A stretch of DNA of 64,000 bases. Origin: Ulota crispa (Eukaryota; Streptophyta; Bryopsida; Orthotrichales; Orthotrichaceae). Positions within the stretch are counted from its first letter, which is position 1; every line of letters begins with the position of its first letter. The position numbers were made by a program, and so were the translations under genes. Positions 1 through 10,976 of this stretch are shown one piece after another. The DNA is taken from assembly GCA_963920765.1 (NCBI GenBank), contig OY987245.1:8696727-8760726 (forward strand). The letters are read 5' to 3'. The notes beneath the pieces were generated by a model. It did not search any database. It saw nothing but the letters and a program-made list of their open reading frames with translations, and had not been told where the DNA came from.

Positions 1-70
1 AACAGTTTGTTTCCGAATACACACAAGGAATGGGGCCGTTCCCAGAATGTAACCCTGAGCTTAAAAAATA

Positions 71-511
71 CTCCCTCTGTCCCTCTAAAAAGCTCCAACT
101 CAGACACATTTCCTGTACCACTAAAAAGCAGCTCCCTTTTGCTGATTTCAAACGCTGAGAAAGCGTTTGCCATGTTCAATGATCGCATGGGGCGAGTGAA
201 GCAATTAGAGAGCATTCGTCTCCTATCAAGAGAGCATTCGTCTCCTATCAAGCTTGGCCTTGCCCATATGAGGTACCATTGTTGCTACTAATCTTTAAAT
301 CATCAATAATGAGTAGCTGGCAACATGCACAAGTATGGTACTTTTTGCATGGAATTTGGGTGCCCAAATGGCAACATCAAAGCTGCAGATTTTGCATACA
401 TTTGGTAGATGGTATACTGATTCTAGAATACATGTGTCACTAGCACAAAGACTAAAAACGCAATTAATCCTTCGCAAGGAAGCTTTTTGGACGTTTTTAG
501 AGGGACAGGAG
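71..511. mobile_element. Stowaway-like MITE with TA target duplication
   Basis: Both ends carry the inverted repeat CTCC(CT)CTGTCCCTCTAAAAA, reading inward from 71 and, on the other strand, from 511. TA dinucleotides flank it at 69-70 and 512-513. The CTCC-CTGTCCC terminus resembles the Stowaway group of Tc1/mariner MITEs. The element is 441 bp with no coding capacity, and holds a short tandem repeat at 209-252. It lies in the sirtuin intron, three bases beyond the splice donor. Confidence 0.75.
209..252. repeat. Two perfect 22-bp tandem units
   Basis: The unit AGAGCATTCGTCTCCTATCA plus AG occurs twice back to back at 209-230 and 231-252, inside the Stowaway-like MITE. This is probably a recent slippage duplication. 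Confidence 0.85.
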
Positions 512-516
512 TATAC

Positions 517-1671
517 CTTTGCCGGCAAGCTTTCACCAAAGTGAACGACGGAGTTCTCAAGCTCCCCAGAACAGCTGTTCGCTTCACAGAAACGCCCTGT
601 CCTGTGATCAATATTGCGCCCTTGCCTGGTGCTCGGTCTCTGTACCCTAACATCACACAGGTTCAGGTCCCTCCGAGCTGGTGAAGGATTTGTGGTGGGA
701 GTCGTCAATCCTCTCCACACCGCCTGTGCTCTGAAATAGCGACTTTCACAAAGACGGCAAGTTTCCAAAGAATAATTCCCATGGAGCTCGCTTTGATTCT
801 CCACTGGTACACCACTCCGCAGATGTAAACTGTCGATGTTTTGTGTAACAATGTGATGAAAATGGCCCCTCTCTATTAGAACTCTCAGGAGATCGTGTGC
901 CAATGTTGGATTCAGCTGCACAGAGAAATGGCATTAAATTGAAAAGGTCAAAGCAGAACCCTACACCAAATAGTGCATTTAGGTTGCCCCATACTAATTT
1001 CTTGACATTTCACACTATACAAATGTTTACCAAGACTAAAGTAACTTTTGCAATCATTACTGTGATAAACAAAGGAGGAAGCAAGCAGAGGTTGGGCACA
1101 ACAACAAGCGCCAAAGCCAAGGAGCCGTGAAGCTAGAACTTTAGATAAAACTAGGAATCATTGTAGCATAAAGAGAGTTGCATGTCCCTCCACGTGGCCA
1201 AGAGTGAGTCATGAGGTAACATTACCAAGGTAAGGCTGAATGTTAAGGAAACCTAAACGCACTATTTGGTGTAGCACAAAGCCACGTAGCCCCTATAGGT
1301 CTGAGAGTCCATGGTTTCAAAATGACCAATTTGATTGATGAAACAGAGACATGTATAACTCAGGCAAGAGTAAATTTCATATCACCAGAATCAGTGAAGA
1401 ACATTGCATAGGTTGGTTAAAAAAATAAATAAGACTGAACAAGAGAAAGCCTCGCCGATTGGCACTTTTAGGGTTGATTTTTAAGAAGTCCTGTGATTAA
1501 CACTACGAAGACATTGAGTCACTCTGCAACAAGCTTGTAGAAAATATATCGAACCTTAGTGAAATCTGGCTCAGGCACTGTTTTGCCCTTGGCTTGAAGG
1601 GTCCACACACCAGATGGTCCACGAAAATCAGGAATACCTGCTGCTGTAGAAATGCCTGCTCCTGTGTACGC
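517..1671 (-). CDS. Class IV (SIRT6/SIRT7-like) sirtuin, partial, two exons seen
   Basis: NAD+-dependent protein deacylase of the Sir2 family. Exon 1671-1555 (39 codons) encodes [19 protein letters not shown] followed by [13 protein letters not shown], the NAD-binding loop. It follows a TTGCAG acceptor and ends at an AAG/GTTCG donor. Exon 915-517 (133 codons) follows a TGTGCAG acceptor and ends at AAAG/GTATAC. It encodes the [12 protein letters not shown] motif, SELHGN with the catalytic His, a zinc tetrad (C-x2-C, then C-x4-C about 53 residues later) and [14 protein letters not shown]. Both exons are phase 0 and join cleanly as DFTK-LNPTLAH. The VVHFGE block and GVWTLQxKGK resemble SIRT7 more than plant SRT1, which has DTVLDWED there. 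The rest of the catalytic domain lies left of the window. Upstream exons were not resolved, and the first exon could extend a little upstream of 1671. SIRT6/7 relatives act in the nucleus on chromatin; that role here is inference. Confidence 0.85.
964..1271. mobile_element. TA-target MITE, family CACTAAATAGTG, copy 1
   Basis: The ends are CACCAAATAGTGCATTTAGG and its inverted match, flanked by TA at 962-963 and 1272-1273. It lies in the sirtuin intron (916-1554). Related copies lie at 43603-44983, 45609-45904 and 52243-52498. They share the internal block around 'actaatttcttgacatttcacactata'. The termini resemble CACTA elements, but the 2-bp TA duplication fits Tc1/mariner better. Confidence 0.7.
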
Positions 1672-3685
1672 CTGCAATTTGAGCACGTCACTCTTCCAGC
1701 TCAGATCTTAAAGCCTTACAGACATTGTTTGAAAACCCAGGCAGCAGCATTCTCAATACCAAAAATAATCAAAACATAAGTGGTAGCTTGTTAGAAGCAC
1801 ATCATTCCTAGCTTTCCAAATAGCTCACTCACCAGATTTGACAAAAAAAGAATTCAAAAAAATTCTACTTCTTCGCCCTTGCTGTATTAACCTTCACTCG
1901 CTTGTTGTTGTGATCTCAAAACTTGGTTATGGACCATAAGTAATGCATTTACAATAGCTTTTCAACAAGATATCATTCAAAACATTTCGTTACGAATTGA
2001 GCACAAAATATTGGCTTAAATGTGACTATGCCGTCATCCCCGGGGTTATCAGATCCATTTATAATCAGAGCTCCGGTAAAATATAATTAGGTCATCAATA
2101 TATGAAACCACCTAACCCTAACATATCATCGCGGTTAAAGAGGAGTACAGACATCGCCAACAGTGTCGATCTCCAGCTGAATGCCTTGATATTTGAAAGA
2201 AAGAAAAAATGCTTTTAATCAAATCCTCTTTATCTGTCACAATCAGTGTTGTTACTTTGGGCAAGTTTAGGTCAGACATCACATGCGTGATGCGGTAGGC
2301 AGATGAATCGGACCAGACATGCAGACTTGTCTCCTCTTGTTTATTAGGGCATTTTGAGGGTTTTTGACCTAAAAAGGCAAGAATCGAATCACTATATTTC
2401 ATTTCTATTGCATGATTTGACTTTAAATCCACATTTTGACTTCAGATTGGCAACAATGAGTGTCACCAACATGCACAAAGTAAGTTTTTTTCGTCATTTT
2501 TTATCCTTTTTTGAAGTCACCTATAAGTTACCTACATCGGACAGACATGAGCGCAATTAGGCACTTCAGGCGAACGGACAGGCGGTCCAATGTGACAACC
2601 ATGGTCATAATGACCTTCTTTTCACCAGCGTACCATTTCTATAACCTAAGTACTTTTCTTCCTTTCGAATTGTTGTGAGACCTCACAAGATGATGAATAT
2701 ATCTCTCTTCAAGGAATTCTTATAATGAAAGTAGCCATTAATAGCTCACTCGCAACACGAGCAACACAGAGTAGACATAGTGTGCTAACCCTAACATCAT
2801 CGCAAACCCTAATTTCTGTCATCCTTGAGAAAATCTCAAACGAAGAGGCGGCATTGAAGCGATACATACCACGGCGTACTTGGATTCTCGCACGAACGAA
2901 GCAAGTTGCTTCACTTTAGCTCGCAACACCGGACCGGTCTCCTCTTCCGGCATCGCTCGACCAGCGCACCGGCTGCTTCTTCTGGCAGCATCATTCATTC
3001 TCCTGACAGCTCTGGCTCATCACCACCTCCTCGGGCCTCTCTCGGTCCACGCACGCAACCAAAGTGTAAAACTTAACAATTACGGAGAGAGAAGGATTGG
3101 CCAATGCACTAGTAAAAAAGCTCGGTTCCAGTAGAGTGATCACATCGATTGATGAAGAACTGCGGGAGTTGAATGACAATGCATCGTTTTTTTGTTGGAG
3201 CTTGTTGCATTCAGCCAATCTCGGTGGGAATCTTTGTAGGTGTGTGTGTTTTTCGTCTGGAAGACTGGGAAAGGAGTGGAAGGGCTGGCTCCAAGTCAAA
3301 GGCGGAGGCTCCAAAGTTCACTGACTGAACTTGCTCCTTCTGGCACAGTTTGAAAATTTGAATGCGTGTTAAACCTCGTTCAGTCCGACACCGACTGCTC
3401 GCTTTTTCAAACTTTGTTTTTCGGAACTTTCAAGGCCCACGCATTTTCGGTCAAACAGATTCGACGCCATTCGGCCATCTCCGTGTCTGAAAGAAATTGG
3501 TCTGGTTGACAGAAGAAACAGGACGGGTGGTTAGTCAACTGAGTCCACTGTCGTCTTGAGGCGCGGTTCACACTGCACACTGTTTCCCATGGCCCAAGAA
3601 AAAGGTCCAAGTGCTGAGAACAAGGTTCCATGTCCCAAGACCAAATTTCCGAGTCTCAAGTACAAGTTCCAGGTCAGATCAACCC
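1672..3685. other. Upstream side of the sirtuin; no resolved gene
   Basis: Expected to hold the 5' exons and promoter of the minus-strand sirtuin. I could not identify further exons by motif. The 2.75-3.65 kb part is richer in GC than the surroundings and looks low-copy, as gene-flanking DNA would. Short ORFs on both strands have no recognisable domain. Confidence 0.4.
2804..2812 (+). promoter_or_regulatory. Telo-box-like motif AAACCCTAA
   Basis: AAACCCTAA occurs here beside a second CTAACCCTAA at about 2786-2795. Such telo-boxes are common near transcription starts of plant growth and translation genes. It lies about 1.1 kb upstream of the first sirtuin exon seen. Function is unproven, and the motif occurs by chance at appreciable frequency. 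Confidence 0.25.
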
Positions 3686-4070
3686 TTAACCCCTAAACGC
3701 CCACGAGTTCGTCCTCTGGCCCCGAAAAAACATTCTGTACAATAGAAAAGAGTTGTTTTTCATCTTTTTTTTCTTTTTCCAAAGTGACCGTAAACATATG
3801 ATGCATCATAGAAGGCAAATAACAATCTTATCAAATATGCTTATATTTTTAGGTAACCCATATTGTGAGAAAATTCAAAATCATGGTGTTAGGTCCCAAG
3901 TTATCCTTATTACAATTTTCATGAGGTCAACATGCACTATTGACTTTTAAATGTTTTTTAAAGCAATACTATTGGTGCCCATCAACCAAAACACTGTTGA
4001 AGCTATAGTAACACTGCTGAAGCTAAAGTGTGGACAGGCCACGGCCACCCAGCAAACATTTCAGTGTTAA
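3686..4070. mobile_element. TTAA element, ~0.38-kb class (copy a)
   Basis: Begins TTAACCCCTAAACGCCCACG and ends near CATTTCAGTGTTAA. It aligns along its length with the elements at 39476-39834 and 4994-5344, sharing 'atgatgcatcatagaaggca' and 'ttgcaattttcatgaggg'. No coding capacity. Its right TTAA (4067-4070) is also the left TTAA of the next element. Confidence 0.7.
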
Positions 4071-4997
4071 CTCCTAAAGGACCAAGCCATTTTTTCTGTG
4101 AAAAACATAGAAAACTGTCACTTTTGGGGAAGCAAGTACAATGGTAAGAAAAGAAGTTTTTTACAAGAATTCAACCGTAAGATCTTACAGTAGACTACAA
4201 GAGGTACACGTGGTAAAAAAATTAACTCAATCTACACAAACATGAGTGAGACATTTACATCTGAATTGTAGAAATGAGTTTTTTTTTTTGCTACTGCCTA
4301 GATATTTTAGAAGGCTTTGACCACTCTTAGAGCAAAAAAATTACTCTACACAAAGTTGAGGTTTATTTTTCCCATGTAGGAAACCAAGTTAGGTATGTGT
4401 GGAAGAATTTTCAAATCAATTGGAACTATACAACACATGGAAAAAAATAGTAAGTAAAAAGTAGTAGAGAATGAGTCAAATCACGAAATTGTTAAAAATT
4501 TAATTATTAAAATGAAAAATGCAAATCCCAATGGTTGTAATGTTGTGATAAACAATTTACATCCTTTGGTTTTGTTTTTTTTCCAAAATAATGAAAATTG
4601 AGTAAAATAAAGGACTTCAAAGTTTATTTTAGAGTAGAGAATCTAGAACTGCCCGCTAACAAAAACTCCTCATAACTTTCATCTCATTTATCAAAATTGA
4701 ATGATTCAAAACTCCCCACGTTTATATAAGTCTAAAGAACATATTTCAAAATTTTATTTGAAAAAATGAAAATTTTGAAGAAGTTTTGGACTACCTAGGG
4801 AGCAACATTTTCCAGATTTTCATGCATAAATTCTTCAATAAATGTCAAAATGAAGAAAATATTACATCCCCACATAGATCTTTGAATTTCTCACCTTCAG
4901 TAAAAGTTTCACAAAATCACGCAAAATAGTTTAGCCATAGGTACATGCACGAAATCCCATTTGTCCCTTGAAGGGACAATGGTCCTTTAGGGGTTAA
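4067..4997. mobile_element. TTAA element, ~0.93-kb class, copy 1
   Basis: Terminal inverted repeats are TTAACTCCTAAAGGACCAAG and, on the right, TGGTCCTTTAGGGGTTAA. Other copies of the class lie at 14944-15870, 24986-25946, 43801-44735 and 62687-63613. They share 'catgcataa(a/c)ttcttcaataaatg' and a block near the right end reading 'ggtacatgc-cgaaatcccat'. No transposase; non-autonomous. Confidence 0.8.
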
Positions 4998-5344
4998 CCC
5001 CTAAACTTTGGCACAGACGAAAATCGTTCGTTGCCTCTGAAAAAAAACTCTGTATCCCAAAAAAAGACTAATTTTAATCTGATTTTTTTTCAGAAGTAAT
5101 CATAAAAGCTTAGTGCATCATGGAAGGCAAAAAATTACCGCTTGAGATACATTCATTTTATTTTGTAATCCAAATTGTGATACATGGTGTTAGCTCCCGA
5201 GCTGTCCTTCTTGCAATTTTCATGAGGGCACCATGCACTATTGACTTTTCCAACTTTTTGAAGTAATATTACTAGTGCCCATGTGCAAAATATTGTAGAA
5301 TGCTATAGGCAAGACAAGCCACGGTTATCCATCTGTCTTTTAAG

Positions 5345-5589
5345 TATTATAGACGTTACTTCGGAACATTCCATTTTCTTTTATTTTTGACTTTAAAATA
5401 CCTTTTATTTAGATTTCTTTCACTTTAGATTAAAGTATATATAGAAATTGAGGCTGAAGTGTTATTCAGATTCAACAATACATCTCTTGGAGCCATCACT
5501 CATTTCCTTTGATATTTGTTTCTTCACCTTTGAATCGAAGTTCATTCCTAGTTCTTATCGATTATTTTTCTATTTCTATGTCCGTGACA
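5345..5589 (+). repeat. Left LTR of the chromovirus fossil
   Basis: Aligns over its full length with 10340-10581 and ends in CA (tccgtgaca). Confidence 0.85.
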
Positions 5590-8500
5590 GTTTGTCGAGT
5601 CTTATTTCACTTGAGTATCAGGGCCCTTGTTAGAGATTGCGGTTTATCTTCTCTAATCTGATATCTCATTCATTACATTATTTGTGTTTTGTCCTTCTTG
5701 TGAGAGTTGCGGACATCGCTTTTCCTTGAAGGTTTAAAGGTTGCGATTTTTCTAGTTTAAACCAATATTTTATTTTACTTTATATATTTTGTTATTTTTC
5801 GTTTCTTAGTATGGCTGAATCTCAAGATTATGTCATGTTTAAAGTTGTTGATTTTAAGTTAGAAGCCATCTTTGATGCTATCACCATGTTGTCAAATCGG
5901 ACTTCAACAATTAAAGGAATTATTGGTGGTCTTCAACAAAACCAAATTTTTGTCAATTCGGAGAGAAAAATTCCACTTGTGGTTTGACAAGATCTATCAC
6001 CACCACTACATTAAAAAAAATCTTATGTTAATCTTCCTGAGAAATTTGATGGCACACGTTCCAAGTTTTGAGGGTTTGTCAATCAGATTCGATTGATAAT
6101 TGCCTTACAATCAGGACAATATCTAACACAAGAACTATAAGTTGAATTGGTTGAAATTTTACTTTTAGGACAAGCTTTATCATGGTTTGCTTCTTTGTTT
6201 GAAAAAGACTCATTTATATTGAGCAATTTTGACACTTTTCTTGAAGTCTTTGCAGAAGCGTTTAATAAAAATGATAAGGTTTATTGGGCAACTACAAAAA
6301 TCTGATCCTTACGACAAAGGACACGTTTTACATCAGCTTACGTCTTAGACTTTTGACAACTTGCGTGCGACATCAATTGGAATGAAGCAGCCCTCATGAG
6401 CTAATTCTATTGGAGATTGAAAGATTCTGTGAAAGATTTATTTTTATCACTTTCTAATCCGCAAATGTTGAATGAAGCAATTAGCCAAGCGGTTACTTGC
6501 GACAATCAACTTTTTCAACGCCGTCAAGATCAGATTCTGTTGAATGAATAAACGACTTGTCCTACTTCATATATATTGGCAAGTGGTCCAATTTTGCATT
6601 CAGAGACTACAAACATGCAAATTAACACAATATGTGTCAAGCATCTTACTTCAAAAGAAATGAAACGTCGCATGAAAGATGGACTATGCTTATATCGTGG
6701 CAAGAAAGACCATAAAGTTTTTAACTGCTTAAAGAAATTGAGTCAAAATATTGTTAAAACCAAAGCTGCCATCGTCTAGAAATACAAAAATATCCAACCA
6801 CAATAAAAACTGTGCCGCTTAATAATGCAATTTCACAACAACATTTAGGTTCCTCCCTTTTTGCTCAACCTGCTTCTTGTTTTATTATTCTTTTAATCGT
6901 TGGTCTTCAGAAATTTGAAACCACTGCTATATTAGATTCAAGTGCATCTGCTTATTTATGGATGAAAAATTTGTTAAAAGTCACAAACTTCCTTTAGTTC
7001 AGAAATCTCAGCCCATCAATATAGAAATGATACATAGACAATCTATGTCTTCTAGCAGTGTCACACATGAAACAATGCCTTTAGAAATGACATTCGAAGG
7101 CCATAATAATCAAATTATCTTCAATATCATCTAAACCCCATCAAATCCTGTTATTTTTTGTTTTTTATAGTTAGAAGAGTACAATTTGTCAATAGACTGG
7201 AAGTTGTAAAAGATGACTTTCCTCAAAAGTCATCCAGCTAATAAACTTGTTACACAATTTGTTGAAAAACTTATTAGCAAACAAACTAGCAAACCGCAAG
7301 TGAAGAAATCCGTATTCATTGAAGCAAAGACATTTATAAAAATAACTAAACAAGATACATCATTTATTATTTATGCAGCTCTAACTAGTAAAGAGAAAAT
7401 CACAACAGCTAGTATCTTGGAGCAGTAAAAAGATTTTAAAGATGTATTTTTAAAAAAGAATGTTGACATACTACCGAAGCACCAACTATATGATTGTACT
7501 ATAGACTTGGAGGAAGGAGTACAACATATTTTTTATCCAATTTATAACTTATTACAAACGGAGTTAGCAGAATTACGGAATTACATTGATAAAAATTTGG
7601 CCAAGAACTTCATTCGTCACTCCAAATCGCCTACTGGAGCGCCTATTCTATTTGTGAAAAAAAATGATAGTTCCTTACAAATATGCGTGGATTATCGAGG
7701 TTTCAATAAGGTGACAAAAAATAACTGCTATCTATTATCTTTAATCTTTGGACTTTTAGATCAATTCGGAAGTGCAAAGATCTTTACCAAAATTGACCTA
7801 CGCAGAGCTTACAATTTCGTAAGAATAAAAGAGAGACGGAATTTTATATAAGATATGACCATTTTGAATATACTGTCATGCTTTTTGGTCTTGCAAATGC
7901 CCCAGTAGTCTTTCAGCACATGATGAATGAAATCTTTCGAGAGTATCTTGATAATTTTATTGTTATCTATTTAGATGGCATTTTGGTATTTTCCAAAAAT
8001 GAAGAAGATCGTGCAAAATATGTTCATTTAGTTCTTAAAAAATTACGCAAACAAGAACTCTATACCAAATTAGAGAAATGTTTGTTTCACCAAACTAAGA
8101 TGGAGTTTTTAGGATTCATTGCAACTACGGAGGGCTTGAAGATGGATCCCAAGAAGATGGAAACTATCTTATCTAGAAAAGTTTCGAAGACTATTAGAGA
8201 CGTACAATGTTTTCTTGGTTTTGCTAGTTTTTATTGGGTCTTCATCAAGGGCTATTCTCAAGTTGTTGCTCCGCTCACTCGGTTGAGAAACAAAGACAAA
8301 CTTGATTATGGACCATTAGCAGAGAAAGTTTTTCAGAATTTAAAAACCGCATTCACTACTGCTCTAATTTCAATATACTCAAATTTTTCAAGTGCATTAT
8401 ATTTAAAAACTAATACTTCAGATTTTGCTTTCTGAGCTGTACTTTCACAAATGGGGGAAGACAAAAAGCTTCATCCCATTACTTTCTACTCTCAAAAATT

Positions 8501-10339
8501 TTCTGCTGCTGAGATCAATTATGAAATTCACGATAAAAAATTTCTTGCTATTGTGGATTCCTTTCAAGAGTGGCGTCATTTCTTTGAAAGAGCTATGCAC
8601 TTAGTGACTATTTATACAGATTGCAAGAATTTGAAGTATTTCATGTCATCTCGTGTTTTAAATCAATGTCAAGCTTGATAAAATATGTCCCTATCCCGGT
8701 TTGACTCTATTATCACATATTGACTAAAGAAGCAACAAATAGTATCTGAAGCTTTATCAAAAATATCATATCTTGCATTCAAGGGTGATGAAACAACATT
8801 TGATCAACAGCGTAGAATTTTATTGAAGCCAAAATTATTTTGTCTTTCCGCTACAGTCATATCATCATCTATAGATGTGAGCTTTCTCAACCAAGTGCGC
8901 ATTACAACTATTAGAGATCGTGTGGTCCTCGATATTAAACATTGCATTGGTGAAGAAGACAATTTTAAGATGAATAGAAATTTGTTATATTTTGAAAAAC
9001 ATTTATTCATCCCAGAAGGTCCAACTCGACTTTGCGTTCTTCAATCTCATCATAATTTTCCAGCCACGGGTCATTTTGGATACAAAGAGACTTTGAAAAA
9101 CTCATTTCTAAAGATTTTGGTGGTCCTAAATGTGAAAGGATGTGAAGGATTTTGTTACCTCTTATGACATTTGTTCAACATTTAAGAATCTTTGGCATTG
9201 CTTTTAGCGACTTTTGTAATCGTTGTCTATTCTACGTCGATCGTGGTTTTCAGTTTCATAGATTTTATCACGGATTTGCCGTCATCAGATTCATTTGACA
9301 GCATCTTTGTTGTGGTGGATTGATTTACAAAAATGACACACTTTGTCCTTTGTAAAAAAATTACATCAAGTAAAGATACGGCAAAATTATTTTTTGATAA
9401 TGTATATTGATATCACGGTTTTTCTAAGACAATATTGTATCCGATCAAGAATCCCAATTTGTATTAAAGTTTTAGAGACATCTTTTCAAAATATTATAGA
9501 TGGAGATCAATCTTTCTTCAACTTTTCATCCTCAAACTAATGGTAAAACAAAACGGGTCAATCAAATCCTTGAGCAATATTTATGATGTAATATCAATTA
9601 TCAGCAAGACAATTAAATAATATATTTGCCATTAGCAGAGTTTGTATACAACAATACTTTTTATACTTCAACTCAACAAATACTATTTTATTCCAATTAT
9701 GGCTATCATCCAAAGCTTGATTTGTTAAATTCACCAACAAATAGTAATCCAACAGCCAACAACTTTGCAAAGCAATTATTGTAAATTCAAGATATTTTGA
9801 AACTTCAATTACAATCCACCCAAGAGTTTTATAAGACAACTGTAGACAAATATTGCAATCAAGCATCTGATTTTCAAATTGAAAATAAAATATAGCTTAT
9901 TTGACGGAATATTAAGACCAAGCGGCCATGTAACAAGTTAAACTACTAGAGATTAGGACCATTTTTCATTCAAAAGTAGATCAATCCAGTGGCATACCGT
10001 TTAGAGCTACCAGCTTCTATGAAAGTACATCCAATTTTTCATATATCTCTTTTAGAATCTTATTGACAGTCACATTTTTCAAGAAGAATACAATCGCTAC
10101 CGCCAAGTGTTGAAACTGAGAACCACAATGAATATGAGGTGACATAAATATTAGACTCGCGACAAAGGTGGAGTAAAGTAGAGTATTTGGTACACTGGAG
10201 CGGTTATAATATCAACGAGCAAAAGTGGAAACCAGCCAAGAATCTCGTAAATGCACCAGAAATGATATAAAAGTTTCATCAACTTTATTTGGATAAGCTT
10301 GGAGCTCCTCTTCGGACTGGTTGTTTGAAAAAAAGATAA

Positions 10340-10581
10340 TGTTAGGGACGTTACTTCAGAACGTTTTGTTTTCTTTTACCTTTTACTTTAAAATATCTTT
10401 TACTTTAGATTTCTTTCATTTTAGATTAGAGTATATATAGAGGTTGAGACTGAAATGTTATTCACACTCAACAATACATCTCTTAGAGCCATTGCTCACC
10501 TCTTTTTATATATGTTTCCTCATCTTTGAATCCAAGTTTATTTTTAATTATTATTGATTTTCTATTTCCATGTCTGTAACA
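10340..10581 (+). repeat. Right LTR of the chromovirus fossil
   Basis: Begins TGTTAGGGACG and ends CTGTAACA, giving the usual TG...CA borders. Confidence 0.85.
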
Positions 10582-10588
10582 TTAAAAG

Positions 10589-10823
10589 TTAAAAGACCGA
10601 GCTACTATAATACATAGTATGTACGATGCTGTATAACTAAAATTTGCTACCAACAAAAAGTTTTATTTTGAGATCTTGATTATCTCACTAGAACAACATT
10701 GGTTTATATTATAATTTCTTTGTTGATCTCAAATGTAATAAAGGTGTGGATGCACTCCAAATACAAGAAAAATATCCCGTGTTGTATTAGTCACAAATGG
10801 CTACTTGATCTTTTAGGGATTAC
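10589..10823. mobile_element. TTAA element, ~0.24-kb class, copy 1
   Basis: Aligns with 42820-43066 through 'accaacaa(a/g)aagtttt' and 'tctttgttgatctcaaatgt'. The right end reads CTTTTAGGGATTAC, a decayed GGG-TTAA terminus. It shares its left TTAA with the split element before it. Confidence 0.6.
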
Positions 10824-10976
10824 GGTAGAAGGTCCATAAACCCACTATTTAAGCCTACCTAACTCATCAATGATAGTAGTAGATATTTGAAAGAAAACAT
10901 CTCTCATTCTGTGACTGCAAACGCAATTAGAATTCAATCCGAATTCAAGCCTCCTACATTTAGTTAATAAATTGTA

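Larger units (their letters stand above)
5345..10581 (+). mobile_element. Broken Ty3/gypsy chromovirus (LTR retrotransposon fossil)
   Basis: A 5.2-kb element with ~245-bp LTRs. A primer-binding site resembling the plant initiator-tRNA-Met type (TATCAG core) lies about 20 bp after the left LTR. A purine-rich tract precedes the right LTR. Parts in order: gag-like region with a zinc-knuckle-like motif (~5.8-6.8 kb), protease region (~6.9 kb), reverse transcriptase (~7.5-8.2 kb), RNase H (~8.4-8.7 kb), integrase (~8.9-9.9 kb) and a C-terminal chromodomain (~10.17-10.29 kb). The chromodomain and gene order place it among chromoviruses. The RT recalls Tcn1-like lineages of fungi and non-seed plants, from memory. 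The copy is broken many times (of the order of ten) and is not expected to be active. The LTRs differ at roughly one base in seven over the first 155 aligned by eye, so it is old. Confidence 0.9.
4994..10592. mobile_element. TTAA element, ~0.36-kb class (copy c), split by an LTR element
   Basis: Begins TTAACCCCTAAACTTTGGCA at 4994 and aligns with the 39476-39834 element up to 5344. Its last bases (reading AGTTAA) lie at 10587-10592, beyond the LTR element. The 5-bp flanks TTAAG (5340-5344) and TTAAA (10582-10586) fit an LTR-element target duplication about 10 bp inside the right end. Confidence 0.6.

Noticed and set aside
295-516. Extension of the sirtuin frame to 295
   Set aside because: Sirtuin similarity ends at LPAK (517) at a good GT donor; beyond it the frame reads into the Stowaway-like MITE.
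964-1271. Calling the CACTAAATAGTG MITEs true CACTA elements
   Set aside because: The flanks show a 2-bp TA duplication rather than 3 bp, and the termini lack the CACTACAAGAAA pattern seen at 34708.
4067-4997. PIF/Harbinger assignment (3-bp TTA/TAA target) for the TTAA elements
   Set aside because: The empty site at about 32937 shows that all four bases TTAA are duplicated, and the ends start CCC rather than GG.
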